Assembly: GCA_947492575.1 (NCBI GenBank) | Contig: CANLNK010000001.1 | Location: 62,001 to 126,000 of the forward strand | DNA: 64,000 nucleotides | Origin: an uncultured Thalassotalea sp. | Lineage (GTDB): Bacteria > Pseudomonadota > Gammaproteobacteria > Enterobacterales > Alteromonadaceae | Reading direction: 5' to 3' | Part shown: in pieces, positions 27,643-34,483 of the stretch | Numbering within the stretch: position 1 is the first letter of the stretch | Layout: each line of letters starts with the position of its first letter | The notes under the pieces: model-generated | What the model saw: the letters and a program-made list of their open reading frames with translations, nothing else | Databases searched by the model: none | Told to the model about the DNA's origin: nothing | Made by a program: the position numbers and the translations under genes

Positions 27643-30168
27643 TTGAAATCATCTACTTTAGGCTTTTTTAAGCCGCTTTCCGTACTAGCTATCTCTATTG
27701 CTCTCGCCGCATGTGGCGGCGATGGTGATTATAAATATAACTATAGCTCTGACTATCAGCCAGAAACACCACCTGATACAGAAACGCCTATGCCAACCGA
27801 GGTAGTTCCTGCGTTTGATACCGATGGTGAACTCACCGCTAATATTCGCTGGACCGATTACGGTGTACCGCATGTTACTGGTGATAACTTGCAGAGCTTG
27901 GCGTTTGGTGTCGGCTATGCGTTCGCAAAAGACAATATCTGTATTTTGGCAGATCAAATCCTGAAATATAACTCTGAGCGCTCTAAATACTTTGGGCCAG
28001 ATATGGTGCTGGGGTCTGGCGATTCTGAAAACTTAATCAACGATTTTGGCTTTCTTGCACTCGATATTCGCAAAACTGCGGAAGCAAATATTCGAGGTAT
28101 GTCTGTTAACTCACAGGCATTAATGGCGGGCTATGCCGAAGGCTACAATAAATACTTAGCCGATACAGGTGTAGATAATATTAATCCGTCATGTGCTGGT
28201 CAGGCGTGGGTAAAACCTATTACCGACATTGATATTTTGACTTACTCATTAGGTGTCGCTCACTTACCAGGCGCTGCAAACTTCCTAGGGGCAATGTTTG
28301 TTGCAGCGCCGCAAGGAGAGTCTTTCTTACCTTATGTGAAAGGTAATGCAGGCAAAGCGAGCTTTAAAATTGCTCCTAAAGTCACACTACCTGAGAAAAA
28401 CCCAGATGACATGGGATCAAATGGTTGGGGCTTGGGTAAAGATAAAACCGCTAACGGCAAAGGTATGGTGTTAGCCAACCCGCATTTTCCGCACACAGGA
28501 AACTTACGCTTCTGGCAATTCCATTCAATTATTCCTGGACACATGAATGTTATGGGTGGTTCACTAATGGGCATGCCTGGTGTCGTAAACATTGGCTTTA
28601 ATGAAAATGTTGCGTGGACTCATACCTTTTCGACAGCGGAACACTTCGTACTTTACCAACTAACGCTAAACCAGAATGACCCAACAATGATGAGCCAGAT
28701 GATTGATGGTGTTAGCCGTCCAATTAATGGCCGTGAACTTGTCATCGACGTCAATGTTGGTGGTGGCCAAACAATACAGATGGGCAAAATGAGCTATAGC
28801 ACACACCACGGTCCGATGGCGGTTGTGCCTGGCGCGTTTGAGTGGGGCAATGGCAGCGCATACGCAATCAAAGATGCCAATACAGCAAACTTAGATATTG
28901 TTGATCACTGGCTCGCGATGAATTTATCAACCAATATGGATGAGTTTAAGCAAGCGTTTAAAGACCACGATGGCGTTATTTTTAACAACACGATGTCAGC
29001 GGATAAAGACGGTAACGTTTTCTACATTGATGATTCTACTGTACCTTACTTAACTGATACTGCTATTAATGAAATGACCACAAATCCATTATTAGTAGGT
29101 GCGAAACAGGCAGCTGGATTTACAATTCTGCCAGCCTTTCTATCGGCATTTGATTACGAGCGTCCGGTACCTTATGAAGAAGCGCCAAAGTACTCGGGTA
29201 CGGATTATGTACAAAATTCAAATGATAGCTTCTGGCTGACTAACGCTGAATCGCCTATTACTGGCGTTTCACCACTTTATGGGCAGGTTGATAATCAGCA
29301 AACATTACGCTCTCGTTTAGCACATAAACTACTGGCTGATGCTGCAGGCAGCGACGGCTTGTTTACTATCGAAGAGGTAGAGAGTGCACTTGTCGGTAAC
29401 CGAAATTACTTAGGTGAAGCGGTGTTAACTGACTTGCTGTCAGGCTGTCAAAGTCAAGGCAACACGCCAGTAATGTTGGGGGATACTAGCGTTGATATCA
29501 GCGCGGGTTGTTCGGCATTAGCACAGTGGGATGGTTTAATGAACACAGAGAGTAGTGCCGCGCATTTATTCCGCGAATTTGCTTTCCAATTCAATAATGC
29601 ACCGCAGTGGCAAAACTCTTTCGATGTGACAGATCCTATTAACACGCCCAATACGTTAATCGCGAATGACACGGTAATGACGCAGTTTGCGCAAGCTATT
29701 GTCAACGTAGAAACGGCAGGAATTGCGTTAGATGAAACGCTAGGTAATGTGCAGTTTATCGAACGCAGTTTGCCAAATGGAGTTGCAACGGGTGTTAAAA
29801 TCCCATGGGGTGGTGCACACAATATTGAAGGTGGTTTCAATGTGTTTAATATCCGTACGGGTAATGACGGTACCATGTTACCTCGCCATACCTACAATAC
29901 GCTTGATGGCACGATTCTGAGCGCAGAGGGTAAAGGTTACCATATTAACTATGGTAGTAGCTGGATGACAGTGGTTAACTTTACTGAACAAGGCCCAGTT
30001 GCTAGAGGGTTACTAAGTTACTCACAGTCAAACACGTATGGCAGTGAGCACAATGGTGACCAAACGCAGCTATATTCATCGCAGCCTCAGTTAAGACCAA
30101 TGCGCTTTACTGACGCCGATATTGAAGCAAACAAAATTGCAGAGATGACGATCAGTTCGTCTCAGTAA
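27643..30168 (+). CDS. PvdQ-like Ntn-hydrolase acylase lipoprotein (acyl-homoserine-lactone / penicillin acylase family)
   Basis: An 841-residue Ntn-hydrolase of the penicillin-acylase clan. Residues 1-24 form a lipoprotein signal with lipobox ALAAC (Cys24). The precursor should self-cleave at Gly258/Ser259 (MGSNGWGLG), making Ser259 the catalytic N-terminus of the beta chain. His281 then sits at beta-23, as in Pseudomonas PvdQ, inside ANGKGMVLANPHFPHTGNLR. NIGFNENVAWTHTFSTAEHF also closely follows PvdQ. The family removes acyl chains from N-acyl-homoserine lactones, beta-lactams or siderophore precursors; which applies here is unknown. The start is TTG with GAGGGA at 27631-27636. Terminators lie on both sides, so it is monocistronic. 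Confidence 0.88.
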   Translation: MKSSTLGFFKPLSVLAISIALAACGGDGDYKYNYSSDYQPETPPDTETPMPTEVVPAFDTDGELTANIRWTDYGVPHVTGDNLQSLAFGVGYAFAKDNICILADQILKYNSERSKYFGPDMVLGSGDSENLINDFGFLALDIRKTAEANIRGMSVNSQALMAGYAEGYNKYLADTGVDNINPSCAGQAWVKPITDIDILTYSLGVAHLPGAANFLGAMFVAAPQGESFLPYVKGNAGKASFKIAPKVTLPEKNPDDMGSNGWGLGKDKTANGKGMVLANPHFPHTGNLRFWQFHSIIPGHMNVMGGSLMGMPGVVNIGFNENVAWTHTFSTAEHFVLYQLTLNQNDPTMMSQMIDGVSRPINGRELVIDVNVGGGQTIQMGKMSYSTHHGPMAVVPGAFEWGNGSAYAIKDANTANLDIVDHWLAMNLSTNMDEFKQAFKDHDGVIFNNTMSADKDGNVFYIDDSTVPYLTDTAINEMTTNPLLVGAKQAAGFTILPAFLSAFDYERPVPYEEAPKYSGTDYVQNSNDSFWLTNAESPITGVSPLYGQVDNQQTLRSRLAHKLLADAAGSDGLFTIEEVESALVGNRNYLGEAVLTDLLSGCQSQGNTPVMLGDTSVDISAGCSALAQWDGLMNTESSAAHLFREFAFQFNNAPQWQNSFDVTDPINTPNTLIANDTVMTQFAQAIVNVETAGIALDETLGNVQFIERSLPNGVATGVKIPWGGAHNIEGGFNVFNIRTGNDGTMLPRHTYNTLDGTILSAEGKGYHINYGSSWMTVVNFTEQGPVARGLLSYSQSNTYGSEHNGDQTQLYSSQPQLRPMRFTDADIEANKIAEMTISSSQ

Positions 30169-30183
30169 TTCGTGTTTAATGTG

Positions 30184-30217
30184 AATAAGCCAGCGAATAT
30201 GCTGGCTTATTTTTTGT
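30184..30217 (+). terminator. Rho-independent terminator of the acylase gene
   Basis: An 11-bp perfect stem, AATAAGCCAGC/GCTGGCTTATT (30184-30194 and 30201-30211), has loop GAATAT, followed by TTTT. Confidence 0.9.
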
Positions 30218-30249
30218 CTGAACTAAAATTTATCTGTTGTAATTAGAAC

Positions 30250-31110
30250 ATGAATGAAATTGTACAAACATCTTACTCAAACGGTCAGCTGCTAAAAGCA
30301 CTTTGGCGAAGAAAGGTGGTGAACGTCGAAGACTTTGAGCCGCTTTCGATAAAGTTGAATAACTTAACTAGCTCAACTCTACAGATAGCAGATTTTAAAG
30401 CGATGTTTGCTTGCACAGAGCTACCCGTGAGTTTCTTATTCGTCGCGGCTTATCGACACCTAGGGCAGCTATTGGCACAAGCAAAATTCAGCAGTAAGTT
30501 AATCGGCCTAATTCATTTGAGTAGTAACTATAGCGTCACCATGCTACCTGATTGGTCAACGCCTTATGACTTGAGACTTTCGCTAACATCATGCGAAAGT
30601 TCCCCGAAAGGCTTGCATTACGTTATTGAAGTGAGTGTTTACCAACAAGGCGGATTATGTGTAAAGTGCACTAATGAAATATTGGATAAACGTCGTGATT
30701 ATAAAAGGGCTGGCTCCGGCAACGGGACTAAAGGCGAGATAGCTAATGATGCTTGGGGCGGCAATATTACACAAATGTCTGACGCTGAATTAACTGTTGC
30801 CACCAACCAACTAAGCTCTAAACTGGCAAGAAAATACGCCAAGGTCTCTGGAGATTACAATCCTATTCACCTATCGGGCTTACTAGCCAAGCTACTGGGT
30901 ATGAAAAAGAGTGTGATGCACGGAATGTATAATTTGCACTGGTCTCTATCAAAGATTGATGGAAGTGAGCAGGCTACTGACGTTATGGTCAAATTCAATC
31001 GCCCTTGCTTTCTGCCAAACAAAGTGGAATTAACAAGAAGCTCTGCAGGCGAATATAGCCTTTTTAGCTCGCAACGAAGCGATCGCCATTTGCACCTAAA
31101 GCTAAGTTAA
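30250..31110 (+). CDS. MaoC-like (R)-hydratase / acyl dehydratase domain protein
   Basis: A 286-residue protein with a C-terminal hot-dog MaoC domain. The hydratase-2 motif is complete: YAKVSGDYNPIHLSGLLA (about residues 196-213), with the catalytic Asp and His of the family, then MKKSVMHGMYNLHWSL. Residues 1-180 are divergent but probably form a second, inactive hot-dog half, as in two-domain hydratases. It likely acts on enoyl thioesters in fatty-acid metabolism in the cytoplasm; the chain length is unknown. It has no signal peptide and no operon partner. Confidence 0.82.
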   Translation: MNEIVQTSYSNGQLLKALWRRKVVNVEDFEPLSIKLNNLTSSTLQIADFKAMFACTELPVSFLFVAAYRHLGQLLAQAKFSSKLIGLIHLSSNYSVTMLPDWSTPYDLRLSLTSCESSPKGLHYVIEVSVYQQGGLCVKCTNEILDKRRDYKRAGSGNGTKGEIANDAWGGNITQMSDAELTVATNQLSSKLARKYAKVSGDYNPIHLSGLLAKLLGMKKSVMHGMYNLHWSLSKIDGSEQATDVMVKFNRPCFLPNKVELTRSSAGEYSLFSSQRSDRHLHLKLS

Positions 31111-31126
31111 TAAAGTGATTTCTATA

Positions 31127-31354
31127 TCACTCTGACGAAGATGTCACCTCTGACTTAGGCATAATGTTCACTGTTTCATAAAGCTCTGAGTACACAATGA
31201 CCGCACTGCCTTGATTAAGTTGAGCTTTAACATCTTCGATCTTCTCTGCTATTTCTACGTCATCCATACCATAGTCAGTACCTTCGCGTAGCACGAATTC
31301 TTTGATGATGTTATCGAGTGTGTTTGGATCTATATCTTTATGCGGAATAATCAT
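31127..31354 (-). CDS. yheU: YheU family protein (UPF0270)
   Basis: A 75-residue protein matching E. coli YheU nearly throughout: MIIPHKDI at the start, EFVLREGTDYG in the middle and YETVNIMPKS near the end. Its function is unknown. It lies downstream of yheT on the same strand, as in E. coli, 87 bp away. Confidence 0.93.
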   Translation of the reverse strand: MIIPHKDIDPNTLDNIIKEFVLREGTDYGMDDVEIAEKIEDVKAQLNQGSAVIVYSELYETVNIMPKSEVTSSSE

Positions 31355-31441
31355 AAATTTGGCTTTCTGCTCTGGATTTAAAGTGAGTACCTATTGTTTA
31401 GCTTTTAGTGTTGTTGGACTAGCTCTTAATGTTTTTGAGCG

Positions 31442-32416
31442 TTAACCCAGAAACGTTTTTAAGTATTCAGGTACGCGTTGCTCTAGCCAGTACTCAGGTT
31501 TAAACGGGTTAGTACCACTGACAAAGCCAACGTGACCACCCTTTTCACTGATTTCAAAAGTTAAATGATCAGGAAGAGGTTCTGAGGGGACAATCTGGTT
31601 GTGGTCTAAAAAGGGGTCATCTGCAGCATGCAGAAACAAAACAGGTTGCTTGATGTCCTTCATTACTGGTTTACCGCTCGCTTTTTGGTAATAGTGCTCT
31701 GCGCTTTCAAAACCATTAATGGGCGCGGTGACCATATGATCAAAATCCCACATTTTGTTAACGTCTGCCAGTTTGGTCGGGCAAATGTCAGGGAGCAGTT
31801 GCTGATCTATTTTGATAAATGTTGAAGCTTTTAACATATCAACTAAGTACTTTTGATAGATTTTTGAACTGCCTTGATCTATTCGGCGGCTACAACTTTT
31901 TAGGTCAAGCGGAGCACAAATAACACTAGCGGCTTGATAACTATTGTCTGGGTTTTCGGCTAAATATTTTGTCAGTACGTTGCCGCCAAGTGAGAAGCCT
32001 ACAGCCGCTCGAGGCGCGTTAGGGAACATATTATCTAACCACTGACTAAAAAAGGTAATATCGCGTGTATCGCCAGAATGATAAGAACTCGCTTGTCTAT
32101 TAGGACGACCACCACAGCCGCGAAAGTGCATTAATACACCAATCCAACCTTGTACTTTGATTGCTGCTAGCATGCCTTTAGCATAATGACTATCAGCAGA
32201 GCCCTGAAGGCCATGGAGCAACACCACTATTGGTTTCTTACTCTCTTTGGTAGGCATTTCCGTCCACACTAAATCAACAAAGTCATCGTCGGGTGTTTCA
32301 AGTGATGACTTGTGAAGTGGCACGTGTTGATGCTTTTTAAAGGCTTTAGCAAGAATGGTTTGTAAATGGGCATTTCGCAACCACCACGCTGGTTTAAAGT
32401 GGCTATTGATTATCAT
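31442..32416 (-). CDS. yheT: YheT family alpha/beta hydrolase
   Basis: A cytoplasmic alpha/beta hydrolase of the YheT/ABHD1-3 type. It has the N-terminal FKPAWWLRNAHLQTILAK, the oxyanion segment VLLHGLQGSADS, the nucleophile elbow GFSLGGN and catalytic acid and histidine regions FLHAADDPFLD and SEKGGHVGFVSG. The open frame extends to 32533, but that extension crosses a terminator hairpin, so I use ATG 32416 (324 residues); its ribosome site is weak. Related proteins are carboxylesterases, but the physiological substrate is unknown. Confidence 0.9.
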   Translation of the reverse strand: MIINSHFKPAWWLRNAHLQTILAKAFKKHQHVPLHKSSLETPDDDFVDLVWTEMPTKESKKPIVVLLHGLQGSADSHYAKGMLAAIKVQGWIGVLMHFRGCGGRPNRQASSYHSGDTRDITFFSQWLDNMFPNAPRAAVGFSLGGNVLTKYLAENPDNSYQAASVICAPLDLKSCSRRIDQGSSKIYQKYLVDMLKASTFIKIDQQLLPDICPTKLADVNKMWDFDHMVTAPINGFESAEHYYQKASGKPVMKDIKQPVLFLHAADDPFLDHNQIVPSEPLPDHLTFEISEKGGHVGFVSGTNPFKPEYWLEQRVPEYLKTFLG

Positions 32417-32495
32417 GTATTGGTAAACTAGTTCATTAAGCTGATGACTTCGAGCTGTATATGATACGCGTAAGGTGGTCATATGAAAACAAAGT

Positions 32496-32522
32496 AAAAA
32501 AGCCCACGTGTTATGCGTGAGC
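32496..32522 (-). terminator. Rho-independent terminator after the flagellin-like gene
   Basis: Read on the minus strand, GCTCACG (32522-32516) pairs with CGTGGGC (32508-32502) through one G-U pair, and six U residues follow (from 32501). It ends the transcript coming from 32609-33298 and argues against a yheT start upstream of it. Confidence 0.75.
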
Positions 32523-32544
32523 TTAATGTGCAATGATGCATTGA

Positions 32545-32580
32545 GTTATGTACTAAGCTATGTATTAAGTTGTGTATTAA
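32545..32580. repeat. Three tandem 12-bp repeats
   Basis: GTTATGTACTAA, GCTATGTATTAA and GTTGTGTATTAA follow each other without gaps, and a weaker fourth unit starts with GTTAT. They lie in the short 3' region of the flagellin-like gene, ahead of its terminator. Confidence 0.75.
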
Positions 32581-32608
32581 GTTATCTGGTTTAGGTGTTT
32601 GTACTTAG

Positions 32609-33298
32609 TTACACTAATTGGTTGATAAGTAAGCCTTTACGCGCCTCTTCATCTTTCTTGGCAATAATAGCTGTTTGTAGCAAGGTATTAACTTGCTCCT
32701 GCTCAGCTGTTGCTTGCGCATAATCTGTATCTTGAATACGAGAGCGAGCAGCACTGACATTAACAACCGAAGTTTCGTACGTACTGATTTGGCTTGAAAG
32801 GCCATTAGAGCTCGCGCCTAAGGCGGATGCCTGTTCGCTGATGGTGTCATAAGCGGCTTCAATTGCTGCTTGTGATGCAGCAGGGTCGCTTGCATCAAGT
32901 CCTGATAAGAAGTTGGGGTCACCTAATACTTCACCAGCTACCGCATTAACTTGTTCGGTAATTTGGTCAAATTCATTTTGGATAGCGTCAGCATCATTAA
33001 GTGGACTACCTGCCTGCACAGACAGCTCGTTTGCACGTTGCAAACTGTCGCCAATAGCTGAGAAACTAGCTTCTTGAATATTATTAAGGTTGATTTGGTC
33101 TTGAGCATTAACGCTCAATTGAGCATCACCATTAATTTGCGATGTTAGTCGATTTGAGATTTGTAGACCAGCGGGATCATCTGCTGCGCTATTAATACGC
33201 TTAGCTGAAGCAAGTTGCTCTTGCTTCTCTTCCTGCTCTTTGCGCAGGCGCTCAATAACACTTAACGTGGGCGATTGTTGATTAACAGATAAAACCAT
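32609..33298 (-). CDS. Short divergent flagellin-like protein
   Basis: A 229-residue protein with a recognisable flagellin N-terminal D0/D1 region: MVLSVNQQSPTLSVIERL and then KRINSAADDPAGLQISNRLT (residues 34-53), the hallmark flagellin motif. The C-terminal half keeps the SRIQDTDYAQATAEQ pairing helix (about 186-200). The terminal D0 helix is changed to NTLLQTAIIAKKDEEARKGL and so lacks the normal LAQANQ-type end. No D2/D3 outer domain is present. It stands alone with its own extended -10 promoter and terminator, away from other flagellin genes, so it may be a minor or repurposed flagellin. A GGAG ribosome site precedes the ATG. Confidence 0.85.
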   Translation of the reverse strand: MVLSVNQQSPTLSVIERLRKEQEEKQEQLASAKRINSAADDPAGLQISNRLTSQINGDAQLSVNAQDQINLNNIQEASFSAIGDSLQRANELSVQAGSPLNDADAIQNEFDQITEQVNAVAGEVLGDPNFLSGLDASDPAASQAAIEAAYDTISEQASALGASSNGLSSQISTYETSVVNVSAARSRIQDTDYAQATAEQEQVNTLLQTAIIAKKDEEARKGLLINQLV

Positions 33299-33330
33299 AG
33301 AAACTACTCCATCTATCGATATTGTCGATG

Positions 33331-33339
33331 ATTATAGCA
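33331..33339 (-). promoter_or_regulatory. Extended -10 promoter of the flagellin-like gene
   Basis: The minus strand reads TGCTATAAT (33339-33331), an extended -10 with a perfect TATAAT, 33 bp before the ATG. No good -35 is visible, as is common for extended -10 promoters. I see no sigma-28 (FliA) consensus here. Confidence 0.6.
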
Positions 33340-33453
33340 AACTTCAGTATGGATGGTTAATAAATGTTCAATATAAGACAGCAGCAATAGTGCATAAATT
33401 AGTTATGTTTAGTTATTGCTGCTGATATCCACCAAGGCCATTTAAAAACTGGT

Positions 33454-33582
33454 CTAGTTGCCTTCGTTAATATTCTTTAAGAAGAAGTAGACGTAGAACG
33501 CACAAATGCCCAATACAACACCTAATCCGCCGAAGGACCACCAGAAGACAGGATCGTTAAAAAATGTTTTTAGAATGTCCAT
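33454..33582 (-). CDS. 42-residue single-pass membrane protein (DUF3149-like)
   Basis: A complete small gene with ATG at 33582, TAG at 33456-33454 and AAGGAG (33594-33589) six bases before the start. The peptide begins MDILKTFFNDPVFWWSF and continues into a membrane helix GGLGVVLGICAFYVYFFL, ending KNINEGN. This arrangement, a short amphipathic N-terminus, one helix and a charged tail, resembles the DUF3149 small membrane proteins; that match is from memory. The function is unknown. Its upstream region holds an FNR/CRP-like site and an inverted repeat that covers its ribosome site. Confidence 0.8.
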   Translation of the reverse strand: MDILKTFFNDPVFWWSFGGLGVVLGICAFYVYFFLKNINEGN

Positions 33583-33586
33583 GACA

Positions 33587-33628
33587 CGCTCCTTAATTAG
33601 TTACTGATGCTATTGTAATTAAGGAGCG
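33587..33628. repeat. Perfect 13-bp inverted repeat covering a ribosome-binding site
   Basis: CGCTCCTTAATTA (33587-33599) and TAATTAAGGAGCG (33616-33628) are exact inverted copies separated by 16 bp. In a minus-strand RNA that includes both arms, the AAGGAG of the small membrane protein gene is locked in the stem. Confidence 0.9.
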
Positions 33629-33652
33629 AAATTAGATTGTGATGTAGATCAA
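33612..33652 (-). promoter_or_regulatory. Candidate class II FNR/CRP-type promoter of the small membrane protein gene
   Basis: The minus strand reads TTGAT-CTAC-ATCAC (33652-33639), a 9-of-10 match to the FNR consensus TTGAT-N4-ATCAA. The same bases give TGTGA-N6-TCAAA on the plus strand, one mismatch from CRP. A -10-like TACAAT lies at 33617-33612. Transcription would then begin near 33605, placing the site centre at about -40.5, the usual class II activator position. Confidence 0.6.
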
Positions 33653-33660
33653 ATTCGTGA

Positions 33661-34386
33661 TTAAAAATCACTCTTTGCGCGCAGCTCTTCTTGAGCGCGA
33701 ATGTTTTGGTAAAGTGTTTCTGCTTTTTCGCGTGCTTTATTGATTGCCTCAACACCCATTTGGCGTTCGTCTAACACTCGACTTTTTTCAGCTGGACCGT
33801 AGCCATTGCGTGATGCGATAGTATTCCAGATGTAAGATTGTTCTAGGCTTTTCTCGGTACCTTTACCTTCAAAGTGCATAAGCGCTAAATTGAACTGTGC
33901 GAGTGCGTAGTTTTGTCTCGCAGCTTTCTCATATTCGCGCACCGCTTTGGTATTATCACGGTAAGTGCCGGTGGCATTTGCATACATAACGCCTAAGTTA
34001 AACTGTGCACTTGCTAGGCCTTTCTTGGCGGCTAACTTAGTGAGTTCAAAAGCCTTTTTCAAATCTTTTTTAACAGGCTCACCTTCTGAGTACATCAAGG
34101 CTAGCTCAAACTGCGCATCTGGATAGTTTTGGTCCGCGGCTAGTGTGAACAACTTATGTGCTGTTTTGAGGTCTTTTCGCATACCCCAGCCATTTTTGTG
34201 CATTAAGCCAACTTGGTATTGTGCTGGTGCGTACCCTTCTTCCAGAAGTGGCTGAAATTCTTCCATTGCTGCCTTAAATTGCCCGCGGTTTAGCTCAAAA
34301 ATGCCCGATTTCAAATCTGCGGCAGTAGTAGCCAGTGACGCCGTGGAAAGTAAGATAGCTATTGATGTTAAGGTAACCTTGTTCAT
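33661..34386 (-). CDS. Secreted Sel1-like repeat protein
   Basis: A 241-residue protein with a signal peptide (LTSIAILLSTASLATTAA), so probably periplasmic. At least four Sel1-like (short TPR) repeats follow, seen in YAPAQYQVGLMHKNGWGMRK, YPDAQFELALMYSEGEPVKK, LASAQFNLGVMYANATGTYR and YALAQFNLALMHFEGKGTEK. Such repeats form alpha-solenoids for protein contacts. The partner is unknown. The small membrane protein gene follows 78 bp downstream on the same strand. Confidence 0.9.
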   Translation of the reverse strand: MNKVTLTSIAILLSTASLATTAADLKSGIFELNRGQFKAAMEEFQPLLEEGYAPAQYQVGLMHKNGWGMRKDLKTAHKLFTLAADQNYPDAQFELALMYSEGEPVKKDLKKAFELTKLAAKKGLASAQFNLGVMYANATGTYRDNTKAVREYEKAARQNYALAQFNLALMHFEGKGTEKSLEQSYIWNTIASRNGYGPAEKSRVLDERQMGVEAINKAREKAETLYQNIRAQEELRAKSDF

Positions 34387-34483
34387 AAATACTCGCTCGA
34401 TATTAAATGAAACTGTTAGCGTTAGTGTAGCAAACAGTCTTTCATTTTGCCTTAAAGATCATTTGTTTACCAAGCCTAAATTG

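Noticed and set aside
32417-32533. Longer N-terminus for yheT
   Set aside because: It would run through a terminator hairpin of the upstream gene and adds residues absent from the family.
33299-33400. Sigma-28 (FliA) promoter for the flagellin-like gene
   Set aside because: No TAAAG-N15-GCCGATAA-like sequence is present; an extended -10 of the sigma-70 type is.
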